64,000 nucleotides of DNA from positions 5,270,977 through 5,334,976 of the forward strand of contig NC_135248.1 of the NCBI RefSeq assembly GCF_947623445.1, written 5' to 3'. Of the stretch, positions 11,322-25,800 are shown one piece after another (position 1 is the first letter of the stretch; every line of letters begins with the position of its first letter). The stretch comes from Clavelina lepadiformis. Lineage: Eukaryota; Chordata; Ascidiacea; Aplousobranchia; Clavelinidae. The notes under the pieces were generated by a model. That model searched no databases and was not told the DNA's origin. It saw only the letters and a program-made list of their open reading frames with translations. Position numbers and translations under genes: made by a program.

Positions 11322-11433
11322 TTCTTTCGAAGTAAGTACGACCTCGGGCAAAGAAATCCAGAGACGAAAATCGTAAACGAACTAAACTAAACAAAACTTA
11401 CAAGCAAGTGAGAACCCTGTCGAGAAAATAAAG

Positions 11434-11441
11434 CTTTTATA
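11434..11441 (-). promoter_or_regulatory. TATA box of the LRP-like gene
   Basis: The minus strand reads TATAAAAG here, about 115 bp upstream of the ATG at 11321. This would place transcription start near 11405 and give an untranslated leader of roughly 85 bases. It is a sequence match only. Confidence 0.45.
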
Positions 11442-14400
11442 AACCTATTAGGCAAGAACACAAGAATTGACAAATCACTGTACCCGTTAAAAACAGTTAC
11501 ATTCCACTGCATTTAAACTGCGTTCAAAATAAAAAAAACAACAAAAATTCGTTTTTCGCGGAATGACTTTGCTTGTTTTGGTTACACCATGTAAGCTCTG
11601 TGTGTTTAGACTTATGGTTAAGCGAACCCCGGATTTATAACAATACATATTCTCATCAAATCTTGAGTTACAGCAGTGTAAAAGGGATGATAATTTCAAA
11701 AAACATTTAATCGGATTTAGGGTTTTCGAACGCACCTGTAAATCTTCTGTAATTTGTACGACGTTACACGCAATTTATAGAACTGCCTTGGGGGTTCTTT
11801 TAGCGTCTTCTAGACGAACAAACGGTACATCACAGGTTACTGTTTTACTTTTTCAAAATTTGTAAGTAACTACAAATTATTAAAGCAATTATCCATATAT
11901 TGATAGTATTTATTAATAACTTACATATACGTTTTTAAAGTGTTACTTCTTCTGGTGCTATATTGTTTCCAGCCAAAAATACTTTTTGACCTACTCGAAA
12001 TTATAAATCAGTTTGAAATCCTCATTTTGAAAACTTTTAAATCGATCAATGTTCCAAATCAAAGCTAGAAGCCCTTACGACTATAGTTTCTCGTTTTTCT
12101 CGCAATTCCGTCGACGATCAATCATACTACGCTTGTCGTTGACAACAGGAGTTCCTAAATGGAAAACTAGTTATATCCTGATCACGACATAAACGAAAAC
12201 ACCGCACAGTAAAGGCCATAAACGATACATCAGATCAACTTTCTTCAGCATAAGGGAGTGATATACGGGTGGTTTTAGCTTTCACTGGTGCTAATAACTT
12301 TGCCGACAATAAACATCACAAACTCTGGCGAGAATCTTTGGAGCCATCACGTTTTGTCTGATTACTTCAAATAGGTGTAGCAAATTTTATAGTAAACATT
12401 TATGCGTGGTGCGATATTATTGGCGATCTGAGACTAGTTTAAGATCGCATTTCGAATTCTTCATCTATCAGTAAATCACTAAAATCATCGAGACGAAACA
12501 TATTCAAAATATGCGAGTAAAGCATGTGTTGCAACCATAGGAATATTTTTCTTACGATTTGACTCAAATATTTTAAGTAGATTAATGTTATTCCTGCTCT
12601 ATTTGGATATTTCTGCATTGACTAAAAACTTTTTGCAACCTTGGTTTTTATGAAGTGTATGCCCATTTCAACTTATTACTAAACTTTAAAACTACGTCAC
12701 CCTGACTATTGAATAATCTGTACAAAACTGAACGAGCAAAAATGTTTACCAACTATATTGCTTTAATATTCTATTTTCAACATGTTTCATACATGTTGAG
12801 TTGCTCAACACTTATGAAGTAAGTCTCACACCAAAACAACAGAAACCTTCTCCCTGAGTCACACTCTTTGACAAATGACAATTTTGGTCACGACGCAACG
12901 TTTAAGTTGTTATACTTTCATGATTCTCTTGGTCCCCTTATCAGATCCGTTTTCGAAGGTAAAATGCTTTTTTCGGTTCGTTTCTTTAGTAACACGTATT
13001 TTTAGGGCCATAGTATTGAACGTATAGGCTATGTCATCAACGCTACAAAGGTAATAACATATAAGCGAATTTTAAATTTTTTGGCGACTATATTGTAAAA
13101 ATTGCTTTTGTACAAATCTAACTTTCTTGAAAATGAAACAATACTTCGTAGTTTTAAAACTAGCGTAAAACTGGTTTTCATTTCAACAAGTAGTTTTTCC
13201 AGACAGAAGGCCTGCACACAATTTTGTATGAAATTGCTTCGATCGCGAAGCAAAAATTCAAATTTCATATTCTTATTGAAACATCATAGCAACATGTTTC
13301 CAATCAACCACAATGGGAATTTACAATAGTTGGATGAATTTTTACGAACTTTTGACATTCACAAAATACAAATGAAATACAAGTTGTTAAAAGTACGAAA
13401 ACAGAATGTTGTAGGTCACTGCCAAACACGAAAGGTTATAAAAATAAGTTATAAATTCTCGGCTATATTCTTTGAAAACAATAATTTACGCCATTTTAAC
13501 ACATTAATAGAAGTTACCTGTAAGATGACATTTCGCTTTAAAATCTATCAAAAGCTCTAGAAAACTAATATCCAATATCTAATTAGGTCTGCCTAGAACC
13601 GACGAACACTTGAAATTTACCGTACATGGCTCATCAACAACGAAAGTAAACGAACATCGATCAGCAATATTAACGTAAATTACTTGACATTCGACACTCA
13701 ATAATACACAACTGGCGAAAAAGGAACAAAAACACCCCGGGCGCCACGAAATCACTGCTTGTCACTTGTTAATTGCCAGATTTCAAACATGATGTTGCTT
13801 TAAATTACAATAATACCCCATCTCCGTTTTGAGGGGGTTGTCGGTTAGTCACCCAGAAGCGGAAATCTTACTGATCGTTAGCAAAGAAAAAAACCGCCCC
13901 ATTCTATGCCATTTTGTCTTTCGCTTACACTCTCGCTCATGGTTTGAGGAGAATCTCCTGATAAATATCGCTGGCTATTGTACGGTTATATGATATGTTT
14001 TTTGATCTTTGCACTTAACCGTTTTAAGGATCAATTTGCTTTGTAAAATACCCAGTGTTTGACGAATACAGCATTTAACAATGATTCCCAGTTAACTTTT
14101 TGATTTTTATGCTGTTCAGTATGACGTGTTGCCCATTTTCCAACTTCTGTTTATACCAATATAAGCCTACTCATCCAGCAGGTATTTGTAAACGTGTTAT
14201 TCATAGGATAAAGGGTTGTATAGAATATATACTTGCGTTTTAATCTTAAGAGCAAGTACTGTATAACTATTCATTGTTAAAGAGTATTCCTAACTGCTGA
14301 GTCAGTAGACCTGCGTTTCAGCTCTAAAACTATAGAATGAACAAAATAACTGAAATCTTTTATTTTCAGGTATAGGTGATGTAAAGACTTTAATTTCAAA

Positions 14401-15942
14401 AAAAATCTTTGCTTGTTTAAATGAAGTTAGCAATAGCGATAAAGCAGCACTCCTGAACACAAATGAAATCAGTTCAGGTAAAGTTACTTCTAATGTAGGC
14501 ACACCATACAGTTCCGACGCAAGCAAAACGATATGGAAATACTGACTTCCTCTAATCCTAACTAACCGCGGCAAAACAAATAACATAAATCAAAGATGCT
14601 AAAACAACGGTATTGTAGCCTTAACGGTATGGCTTCACTTAGTGCGTTCTACGGTGAGTAATGTGAATAATATGTGATCATGCATAAAAAAACAAAAATT
14701 AAAACTGATAATGAACAATTACGAACAACGTTCGATTAGATTGCGTTTACCATACAGCAAAATATCTATTGTAATAAAATATAGGTGGCTATTGAAACAA
14801 AATCGAATTAAAATAGATAATTTTTGTATATACCATAAAGTTTCTCTATCTATTTACATGGCAAGTCGGTATCAACCAATAAACCTGATTGCATTTAAAA
14901 GTAGCCCATAACGTGAACGGGTTGATAAACAGCGTATGATACCACAGTGTGTAGTGAATTTCACGTTTCGTGCAAAATCGCAAAAGGAATTTCACCCAAA
15001 AAATTGCCAAACACTTCCAAAATATTATTACAAAAATACTTTTACAAAAAATATATTTCAAATTATTGCTAAGGCAATTGCTGCTTCATAGAAGGTAGCA
15101 AGTGATGATAAATCACAGTATTTAAATTAACAAACGCAAATTTGGAAAATCTATAAAAAGTTAGTTTCAAAACAGTCGATACGTATGCGATGAGATGTGG
15201 TGCGTGAAGAAATGACAGAACGCGAAGTGCAAGTGAGTTGAAAAATATTGCAACAACAAAAGTGATGACTTGAAAACGAAGCAAAAAACATTATGAAAAC
15301 AAAATGTTATGACATAATGAAAAATGACGCAAAAACAATTTCCATGAAGTTGATATAAAATTAAAATGCAAACGTTTTATGTAATAAAAAAAAACTCTAA
15401 AGGTGAAATGAAGACCAATAAGGAACTTTTCCTCACAATAGGAACATGAGTGAAGACTGAATACTATAAGCAGCAAAAATAAAATAGATGCAACCGAATT
15501 GTAATAGTGAGCAAAGTAACCTTTCTCAGCGCAATGATAACAGCAACGAATGACGTTTTATATCATCTAAAGTACGATGTTTAGCTAGCGCATTGATTAA
15601 GAAAGCAAGCTAAGTGATTATAGCAGAAAGAAGAGCCTCCGACAGCAGCCAAATATAACAAATTATACCATCCACGTCACTGTGGGACTGCCGCAGCCTT
15701 GGATAAAGCGCAGCACGGTTTAACATGGACTACAAACAGCATAAAGTAAGCAGGTAATGACAACTACTCAACAATTGAACGCGAACTGTATGAATACGGA
15801 TTCAGATTTCAGCGAGTAAAATTTATATTGGAGAGAGGTAGTATAGCTGTCCTTGCTCACTGGAGAACACAGGAGATTGGAACTTTTTGTTTAGTGTAGC
15901 GGTAAAATTATAAGCGGTGACTTGTTTTCATAAGCATTAGTT
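11442..15942. other. Gene-free stretch between the LRP-like gene and FoxN1/4
   Basis: About 4.5 kb of AT-rich sequence. I looked for paired splice signals around every longer frame on both strands and found no recognisable exon. Frames of 60-110 codons occur here (for example 14302-14586 minus) but resemble no family and lack splice or start context. The right end will contain the FoxN1/4 3' UTR. Confidence 0.5.
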
Positions 15943-18900
15943 TCAATGCAACATTACAGCCTTGTTGTTATTGTTGAAGTATGACATATCTCCACCGAAC
16001 CGTGTGGTCGCTCCAAATACGTCAGCATCAGACGGCGCGCTACCTGGTGCTACCGCCACTTGGTCCATAACATTCACGGATGGGTTGTCCATGCCAGAGT
16101 GACCTTGACTATGTACACCACCGCTATCATCAAACGGTTCTGTGGCCATTGTCGCCTCACTCATGTGATCATGTGGCGTTAGTGCAGAGGCTGCATCTTC
16201 CCATAGGGGCCCCTATGAAAAGCAAAAATGACATTAAAAGAAATTGCAATATGTGCCTGCAACTGCACTGTGTGAGGTTATCATCAAAAAGTTTACGACT
16301 TAACGATACGTCTAAAGTTAAACTCTCACATTAGTAAAACGTCAAGTTCATCGTGTATGAAGCAGATTACGTGAATGTTGCATAAAATTGATTAGCTCAT
16401 ATAATTTTAGAGAATGCGTGTTTTAAATTTTCAGCTGCTTTCAAAATTTAATAAATTACCTGAAAAGCGGAGAGGTCAGCGAGACTAGAATCGAGATCAA
16501 TATCATTAAGGTCATGACCGTGGTTTGCCAGCGTGTCTGCAAGTGATCCCAAGAAGCTCGCATTCCCAGAAGATGAAGAGGAATATGGAGATGAAAGCGA
16601 TGAGCACTGTGGCAGTTGCGATGTCACATTTCTACAGTGAATCCCGCCATTCTTGAAGGTGGGATTCGGTGTACTGCTTACCTCTGGAGCTCCTAAACAT
16701 GCAAATTTTCAAAAACAAAACAGAAATTTTCCTAACAGAAAAATAACAAATCTAGGCAAATAGTTTAACAATGGTACCTAGCTGAAAATTTTGGTTATCT
16801 GTCGGGTAAGTGAACAGTTGTCTTGGCTGTCGTGTATGATGATTATTTTGTTCTTCATTGTAACCGGAATAAACAAATGCCTCAGTTGAAGATACCCTGT
16901 GTGTTGGAGTCATTGGTTGCCTGTTGCATATTTTCGTAACATTATTACAAGATATGATGCCGATTAAGATTTAAGAATAGCCATGTTCGACCAAATGGTA
17001 TTCATGGTCATGGGTTGCCAAATAAAAGTTACCTCATGAGTCACAAATGTAAATTTTAATTTTATGAAAATTGTGACATAGAAAAGGCAAATATCATGAA
17101 TTAATTATAAATTAGCCTAAGATAAGACATAATTAAAAAGATTAAATCATGAGTCATAATTACAATTATTTCATGGTAGATGGAGTTAACTTCATTGCTA
17201 CAATCAAATATTACATTAAAATAAGGACAACACATTTTTGCAAAAGCCGGTATAATTTACCGATATGGAGTCCGGTGGTGGTGATAATGCTGAGGAGTGG
17301 TGGGCATAGATGAAGTACCGCCTGGATGTAAATGCCTTGTGTGTGGACTGTGATGATGACCGTGTCGTGAATAAGGATGATATCCATGCTGCGACGTGAT
17401 CATGGACAGTCCATGAGTGGTCATACTCAACATTCGTCTGCGAGCCGCTTCTTCATCAGTTCTTCGAATTTCCTCCAGCTCTCTATCAAGCTCTTCTGCA
17501 ATCCACAAGTTTGTAAATAAGATGAATGAGAGGAACTTTTCAAACTCCTGAGCACTAGATAGGTTTAATACCCTACGATACAAATCTGTTTGCTTTTTTA
17601 ATTTAATTTTTGTTCTTTTTTACTGCTTACTTTATAGTGTCATTGATTTATACAAATTAAAAACTACTGTTTTCCAGGACTATGCTGTGAGTGCAAAAAT
17701 CACGCAACACCATAACAACATCATACAAACAGCTTTGGTTGAACAATATAACTAATTACGGTGAACACATTTCCTTTTATTGACCTGGATTAGACATGCT
17801 CCTCCTAATTGCTTCCGGATCTTTCCTCTTCCATTTCTGGACTTCTTCTTCCATCTTTCCTATCTTTGCCGGATTAAGAGCCCAAAGACATCCTTTCCTT
17901 TGAGATCCATTCGGTTTTTCAACCTGGTTTCATAAAAAAGCCAACCATTGAAATATTTGATTTTTAGATAATACCAGAAAGTAATTCACCTAATAAAAAA
18001 AATAAATGGAAATATGGAAAATTTGCAAAAGCAACAAACAGTTTTCTAAGAAACTTGCAGAAAATAGAAACACAAGTTCTTGCAGATATTTTGCTTACAG
18101 CATTTACTGTCTACAATATACTATCAAGGTGTTACTTTGCATTACATAAAACATAAAGAAACAAGCTTCAAAAAATTAGTTGTAGAAAAATTGAAAACCT
18201 AAAGTAGTAGATAAAGTAGATAAAGCAAACCATGTCATTTACCTTTTCAAAACATTTATTCAGTGATAAATTATGTCGCACAGAATTCTTCCAGCCATCA
18301 GGGGCAGTCTTAAAATAAGGAAAGTTTTCCATCATAAAATTGTAAATGTCAGACACTGGTAGACATCCTGTTTTGCTGTTGCGCAAAGACATCGCAATCA
18401 AACAGCTGTGAAAAAGGTGAAAACCATTTTAATAAAGATGTCGAGTTATACACTCACGTGAATATAATCACTTGGTACTCGTAATTTATATAAAAATATG
18501 TGAAAATATATAAACAACTTAGTTGGACATTTCAAGAGTTTACAATAATTGGGCGGACAAGTATTCATTGCATGATGCAAAACTTACCTGTACGAATAGA
18601 CTGGTTTTGGAAATACTTTTTGACTCTGATTGGGGTACCTTCCTTGAGTGTAATTCTCATGTACATAACCCCCACTATTGCCGTAGGGTGGAGGAGGGTA
18701 TGGGTGATACGACCCATGTGCCCCATACTGATCCTGCATGGATAAGAGAGTGCGTTGTCCGGTACCCCTTTGTTGAAGCATGTATCTCTGCAAGGTGCCT
18801 GAAAGCAGAAGTGTTAGCAAAAATTTAAATAAAAAATAATCAAAAAACGTTGTTCAAAATGAAAGGTCTGCGTAAGCTTACACTCTGCAATCTTCTGCAG

Positions 18901-20422
18901 AGTTAAATATTTGACTTTCAGATATACAATAATCAATTTTTATAGATGACATGTACAAGGAGTACCTTCAGTGTTAGGGTTTGGTTGTATTGGAGTATAT
19001 CGTGGAGCTATTCTAGGTCTTGGTGGTATACTGACTTGAGCAGATCCAGGTATGTTTCTGGCATTTTCTACAAAAAAGGACTAAAATAGTAAACAGTGTA
19101 TAAATGTTTTCTTATTTATGTACCAAAGTTTTGCTTAGTATCGTATAATGCTATGGTATATTTTTTTCCTTAGAAAGACAAAAATCATTTACACTCGTCC
19201 TTTTAAAAAAATCTACGTTTAATAACAATTAAATGATTAAAAAACCAAACCACTGGTTATAGTAGAATCAAACTTGGTAAAATGCAAATGATACCTTGTA
19301 AAAATTGTTGATTATGGTGACTTGCACAGATTTCAGACTGATTTTCAGGTAACATATTTCCTGGCGGAACATGTTGTAAAGTTTGCTGCAAAACAAATAA
19401 TAAAATAATAATGTATATACATATACCTGTTATGCTTTAGTAATGTAACTAAAGATACAGCTACTGATGGCGAAAGTTCACATGGTATTAGCATGTTTTT
19501 CATGCAGTGTAATTAAAAACATTCATTTTTATAAAAGACATTGTTGAGAATAATGCAGTAAGTTAATGTGTGAATTCTTAAGTTTAGAAAAAATTGTACA
19601 GCAAAAGATGTTTTTAACCAAAACCAAACAATTTAGGAAGGCATTGTATACATTAAGAATCAGAAAACAGAATATGCATGCAATAAACAGAAAAAGCTAG
19701 AACAATAGCTCTGCTTCTCGTAATGATGTAAATCACAAAAATGCTTAACATAACCAGAAAGAGTAAAGTCTTTATTTATCAAACCTGGACATCTACACTT
19801 GTTAGCCACGCCAGATTCGATAGATCACTCTGTTCTCCTTTCACTGGTGCGGTAGTGGATAGATTCTCTGCATTGTTTGAAGGATAACTTTCCACAGAAA
19901 AATGACCACTGAAATGAAAATTCACACTCATAAATTTTATTTTAATTCAGATAGTCTTACTAAGCTCCTTCTTACTTAACACAGTAATGTAATCACTTAA
20001 CTTTGTGGTTAATAACATCTTACTAACAACAAATTGACTCAGAAGTTAATGTTAACATCTCACCTCAGTTCAGAATTAACCACAGACTTAGTAGTGGCTT
20101 CTAAATCTGGTGCTAAACATGACTGATCAAAAAATGTATGTTGCTTATTTCTATTTTTGTCCATGTTTGTCACTTGTATGTCGAAAACTTTGCTGGAGCA
20201 TATATCGTCTCCATTCCTGCAAGAATTGTTAAGAGTAGATTGTGTTTGCTGGGAAGTCTTGATGTGTTTTACATCAGACGATGTGCATGGTTCTGTATCT
20301 GACTGGTTCAAAATTTTATTCATCTCTGAATGTAAGTCACTCTGAATAAGCTCCTCCAGGTTGGGCTCATCAAAATCCATCCTTTCAACAGTAGGTGTGG
20401 AATCTTCTTGTGAAATAATCAT
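15943..20422 (-). CDS. FoxN1/4: Forkhead transcription factor FoxN1/4 (11 exons)
   Basis: Nuclear winged-helix transcription factor of the FOXN1/FOXN4 subfamily. Eleven exons join into 689 aa: 20064-20422, 19785-19908, 19295-19385, 18966-19067, 18588-18798, 18243-18405, 17785-17923, 17261-17495, 16778-16920, 16460-16692, 15943-16212. The forkhead domain spans about residues 290-385 across exons 5-7. Family marks are [59 protein letters not shown] and [14 protein letters not shown]. Upstream lies the FOXN4-like [12 protein letters not shown] motif. Downstream, the acidic [20 protein letters not shown] stretch corresponds to the FOXN1/4 activation region. A His-rich segment encoded by exon 8 follows the forkhead. 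The start is the first ATG of exon 1; a later in-frame Met (14 codons on) is possible. Vertebrate members act in thymic epithelium and neural progenitors; the role here is not shown by sequence. Confidence 0.93.
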
Positions 20423-22500
20423 CCAGACAAGTTTAAAAGATTATAAAAACCTTAAAAAAATGTTTAGCACCCTTACCCTAAATGCAAGAAAAATTAATAT
20501 TTAAAAATAATTCATGTAAAAAACAGTGAGACTGGTCTAACATAATTGGAATGTATCAATAATTCAAAAAAAGTACGAAAAACTTGAAATGTTTGTATCC
20601 TAAAATGACATACATTATTTTACAAATAACTTTTTGTGTAAAATAACTTTGAAGAGGTAGTTACAGTTAGAAAAGCTACAATTAAGCCTACCCTCCGTTT
20701 TTTCCAAATTCAATATACAATCTCATTAGGCTGGTTTATAATATTTTTGTCTTAAGTTGGTCTTATATGTGGTCTTAGTCTTAAGTCTTGTCTTATATTT
20801 TTGATTTAAGTTGAAATGAGCCCGGACAGTATCCACCTAACAGTCTGATATTTTCAACAATAACATAGCCTAACGTACCTTCTCTTAAACCAAACGGCAA
20901 CGGTCTTTCACAAACTTCAAAAACTACCGGTACGGTAATAACCTGATAGCGTAATCAGTAATAATGTTCATTGTATAAACTAGTATTTACAGACAGTAAT
21001 ATTTATGTGAGTCAAAATGTGATACTAGCTTACACTCTACCAGCATTCGGTATGCGCAACCGTAAGTGATAGAAACAGCTCGATTTTATATTGCTTCGAA
21101 AGGTTCAACATAAACGTTCAAATGGCTCTTTAAATTTGAAATACGCGTTTAAAATTTCCGGGCAACTAACACGTGACACAAACGAGCGTTTTTATTGGTT
21201 AAGGATGTACACAAGCTCAACGAGTATCAAGTATCAATGAGTGTTTAAGAGTTGGGGCTTCCCCACCAAGCAACGTATTCCAGATGGTGACGAAAGGACT
21301 TCACGAGCAATATTAAACGATGTTGGAAATAAATCACAACGGGTGGGAACGAATGCTGCAGCTAAAACAATACCCTCTAAATTCTTAGGAGGTTATTGTT
21401 TTAGAAGCAATTGTTTAAGATTGGCAAGGTGCAATGGATAAAGCGTGTAGCTTGAAGTCATACAATCCATGTACAAAGCTTGTACAGAACTTTTCGTTTC
21501 CTAGCAAAGCCTTCAGCAAAACATTAACAACGCTTGCTCCTATTGGTACCAGTAAACGGTGTTGAATTCGGGTAAAACTAGAAAAAATGCAGGCTTTAGG
21601 CAATGCACGCAAGTTATAGCTCAGTAATCGGTGCTTGAGCTTGAGCGGTAAGAGATTATCACCGAGCTTATAATTTCATGTTAACAGGACTTTTCTTAGT
21701 CTTGGAATAAATATTCTGATATCATATTATCAAATTACTATTGTAATCTTCTTCTAATTGTTATCAGTTGCTTAAACATGTCAAATTAAAATCTCAAACA
21801 CGTCCGTTTTAGTGATAGATATTTTTTTTGCTACTTTTTGCCTGAGCAAACAAGCACGTCCAACGAATAAAACCAATTTGCCCCTTTGATCCGACATTAC
21901 TGTAGATGTTAGAACAAGCCAAGAACTCAGACATCAATGTGGTCTGTTGGGCGTACCACACATGGAAGGCTAAATGGCTGGAAAGCCTAAATTAGTCACA
22001 CTACGCAATTTCATCACCGACGTCGACTCCCAGTCCCACCATTCGGACTGCCGCTTCCCGGGATGGCCTGGATATGTCTTAAACCGCCTCCGAACCGGTC
22101 TCGGTTGATTCCATTCAACTCTGCGCAAATAATAATTAAGGAAGGACAAACTTTACGGCTTGTGAGTGTAACGCGGAGGAGCAAACCACAGACCATGTTA
22201 AGCTAGGCCTATAGGCTATCTGATTGGTGCATATATTTTATACAGTGCCCCCACAGAATTCATGGCCGGTGTACTTTGAATAACAACACGACCTATTCTA
22301 ATGTCATGCAGTTACTTATCGAGTTATGTCCGATGATGACAACTACCCGTAGGTTTAAATATTTTTTTGATAAACCTAAATCTAATAATAATTTAATTTT
22401 TAACTATTTAGAACCACGATATAATCTAAACATGATTGTTAAAGTTATGGTGTACCGGTTTTAATACAGAATGTCAAGCAGTCCAATCTACTTTTTGCCA
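20423..22500. other. Intergenic between FoxN1/4 and RPL39; GTCTTA-rich tract
   Basis: The FoxN1/4 upstream region has no clear TATA box. At about 20745-20812 a degenerate repeat of GTCTTA/CTTAAGT units occurs. No exon was recognised, and frames at 21241-21441 and 22014-22196 look accidental. Confidence 0.45.
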
Positions 22501-22519
22501 ATAGCTTTTAAACATTGCA

Positions 22520-22610
22520 AACGAACGCATTGGAATCGAACCCGCGGTTTGCATATACGTGCTAAAAACGCTTGTCACTCCAAAACGGCCCCACCGAACC
22601 GTCGAAAAAT
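22520..22610 (-). repeat. tRNA-like/SINE-like fragment
   Basis: The minus strand carries a perfect B-box-like GGTTCGATTCC (complement of 22532-22542). The A-box region upstream is degenerate. No clean cloverleaf forms, so this is probably a tRNA-derived repeat rather than a tRNA gene. Confidence 0.3.
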
Positions 22611-22834
22611 AAAATTTCAAGATTTAAGTACTGCAAATATCATTTTATTGTTAATTTTTTCGAAATTTTTTTCACACAAACTTGAAACCGGTTACCACTT
22701 GTTAATGGCGTTTGTATGAGAATAGCCTTAGAATACTAACGACAACGTAGTTTGCATTCTATGGAATAGTCTAAATTACGATTTCTATGTGTAACAGTTT
22801 TCGTAACGTTTAGGTACTGATAGGAGTCTAACGA

Positions 22835-22842
22835 TCTCTTCT
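22835..22842 (+). promoter_or_regulatory. TOP-like pyrimidine tract of RPL39
   Basis: A run of eight pyrimidines about 30 bp before the proposed start codon. Ribosomal protein mRNAs commonly begin in such a tract. The actual transcription start was not observed. Confidence 0.3.
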
Positions 22843-22871
22843 AAAGTTGGTAGGTGGAAAGATAGATAGTC

Positions 22872-25800
22872 ATGGTAAGTTCAGCATATTTAAATTTATT
22901 TTGATTCATTTCTTGCCATTAATATTTTGTTTTTACTCAAAAGTTTTGTATTTGGTTGCATGGGTTGTCACTTAAAGCATAGAACAAGCATTTCATACAC
23001 TGATTTTCATATTGACCGCGATGGAAACGGATTAAACTGAACCACTAGAAAGTATGGCAGTTTTTAACAAGAAATAGTGCGTATGGAGACAGGTCTGTTG
23101 CGACGGCGTGCACTGAAACATCCACTATTTATTACTTCATGTTCAAATAGCCAACTTGTTTTATTTATAAACTTAGAAAAAATTGTCGTGCATGTTCATT
23201 ACCCGCGTGAGTGCAAGTATCACTTCGTATACCACACTAGCCTACATACCACCCTTTTGCAGAAATATAAGAATGTGTTAGTTACACTTTTATTTCATCT
23301 TTATCAGTGAAACCTATCTAAAAGTGTATTAAATGTTGTTAAACACTTTTACATCGAATGCGTCTGTGCTACATCGGTGGTTGTACATGTCAGCAATGAT
23401 TGGGTTATTACCATTGGAAAGATTGCATCAGTGCGCCTGATAAATAATCATTAAATGTTATGCCAGAACTTCCTGCATACCAACATAAAAGACCTTTTAC
23501 AAGTTCCGCTGCCATTTTTTTGGATGGCAGGATTTTTTCGATCGCCTAGGGTAGGCTAGCCAATATGCAAAAAAAACAGTAAGCGCAATTTTGCCAAAAA
23601 TCGCTAAACAAATTTTAAACTTGTATATTTTTAAATGAAATTTTATGTGCAACATTTTAAAGCCTTCCTCTGTTATCATTCCAATTTTTAAGTTTTTACC
23701 TACAAAATATCCCTATTTTTCATCAAAACAAACACTGTACTTACAAAAAAACCTAAATTTTTTACTGAGGCAAAAAATTGGTCCCTTTACACATCTTTTA
23801 ATTTTTCAGTGGAAAAGTGTTGACTGTTTCATGTTATATAAATACAATGCCTCTGATTGCACGTCGATGTTGAATATTGATTGACGGTTGTGGATTCAGA
23901 TGTTCTTTAGCAGTAAATAAAACGATTCGCTACTTATGATTTCTCCAATTTCTTGGTATTTGGCTCGTTTTCTTTTAACCTTGTCTTAATATTTTGTTGT
24001 ATACGGTATAAGCCTATATGTCAAATATATGTATAATGGCTAGAAAAAAATATTTATTGTATTATGTTTGATCGCGCTCTAACAAAAATAGTACTTTACA
24101 TTTCGCTCCCTACAATCAATGGCAAAAATTAACAACACAATTAGAAGGCGCCTTTGCTTAGAATCAGCGTAAAAAAAAATAAAGGTTATGGTTTCTATTC
24201 GAGACGTATGTAAATACTACATGTATGTTTATTTTCGAATGATGCCTTATATATTGCCTTAAAATTTCAGCATGGCCTAATGAATATTTGATGTCTATTT
24301 AAGTAAAATTAACCAAACAGTAAAACTTGCTCGAATAAGTGTGAAATTAATATTTTTTGCATTCGCACACTAGCACAAAAAATTGTTGGTGCAACTTTTG
24401 TTACCACCTGAAAGATGTTGACTAAAAGTTTACGGTTTTAAATTATAATATAGAGAATAAAATTATGCTTTTAATACAGTATTATAAAAACCATGGCTGT
24501 GTGATCAGTAGAACTTGTTTTTTTACATTTTACTTTGCGTTATATGAAGTTTTTCATAAATTGGCTAGCCTACTTATCAATGGAAATTGTCAATGCACTT
24601 CGATTCTTTTTTAAATTACCAATGTTTTGGGCAATAGATTGTAAAAATTTCGTTTAGTTAAGTTACATAAGAATTCTTTTACGCGATAAAAATAAATTTT
24701 AAAAATATGTTGTCAAGTTCTTATTTTACAATGGTTTGAATCCTACACACTGGGATTGTCCGATATGACACCTAGATACGTGGTCAGCGATGAATGCTTG
24801 TAAAGTGCGTAAGAGTTTGCATGTAATCTGGCGTGTTACACAGGCTAATTTTGTTTGGCATGTCAAAAAATAATCAACTATAAGTAAATACAAACCAAAT
24901 TATCACATTCAATCACGCAATCTACCCATATCAACTCTTATGAATTTTACGTCGCATGCTATGCTGACCACATAAGGTGACTTCGTATGGAACTAGTCCA
25001 GTGCATAGGATTCAAACCACTGCAAAATAAGGACTGGGCATCATGTTTTCAAAACTTTTATTGTTTAAAGCAGGCGTCACCAAACTTTTTTCACAAAAGG
25101 CCGGATAATTTAATTAAAACCATTAATGGTTGATCATAACCATTGCAAATAAACTCTTAACGTTTTAATGTTTTTCATCCAACATTTTTTCTCGTGCCCA
25201 GTTTTACATGAAGTATATACATGTAAACTTTAAAGCAACTTTAGATTCGGTGCATAAAGCGAAATAAAAAGATAACAATATAATCCATAAAACCAGTATT
25301 GTTTTTAAAGATTGTGAAGTCCATTACTTCAGATCGAGCAAAAAATTGTGGGTTGGCCGTTGAACGTTTTGAAATTTTTTGTTGAAATGTTTTGCATATC
25401 TCCATTGTTAAAGATAGGCAGGAGGAAAATAAAGTAGATTCAGCTTAATATGACCATTTCAGTATGGTCTAAAATTTTGTCGTATGAAATTCTCTATATG
25501 GCATGATCAGTCTTCGAATAGTTATAACCACTTTTCCGCCTCTAAATTTTTTATGTCAGTTAGGCAACATGACAGCGACATTTGTACCATATGTTTTCTA
25601 AATTTTACCTGCTGACAATAACTTAATGTTGCTGTGTAATTTTAATAAAAGAAATGATGAATTTGACGTTTTTTGTCATTTTGTGCCTAACCTTATTGGA
25701 CCTGTTGTGGTTGAATGATACTGCAGCAGCTTTGGTTATTGTGACCAGTTGGGTATTATGACCAAAATAGGCTGGTCCCAAAGTGGTCTTAATAAGCGGA

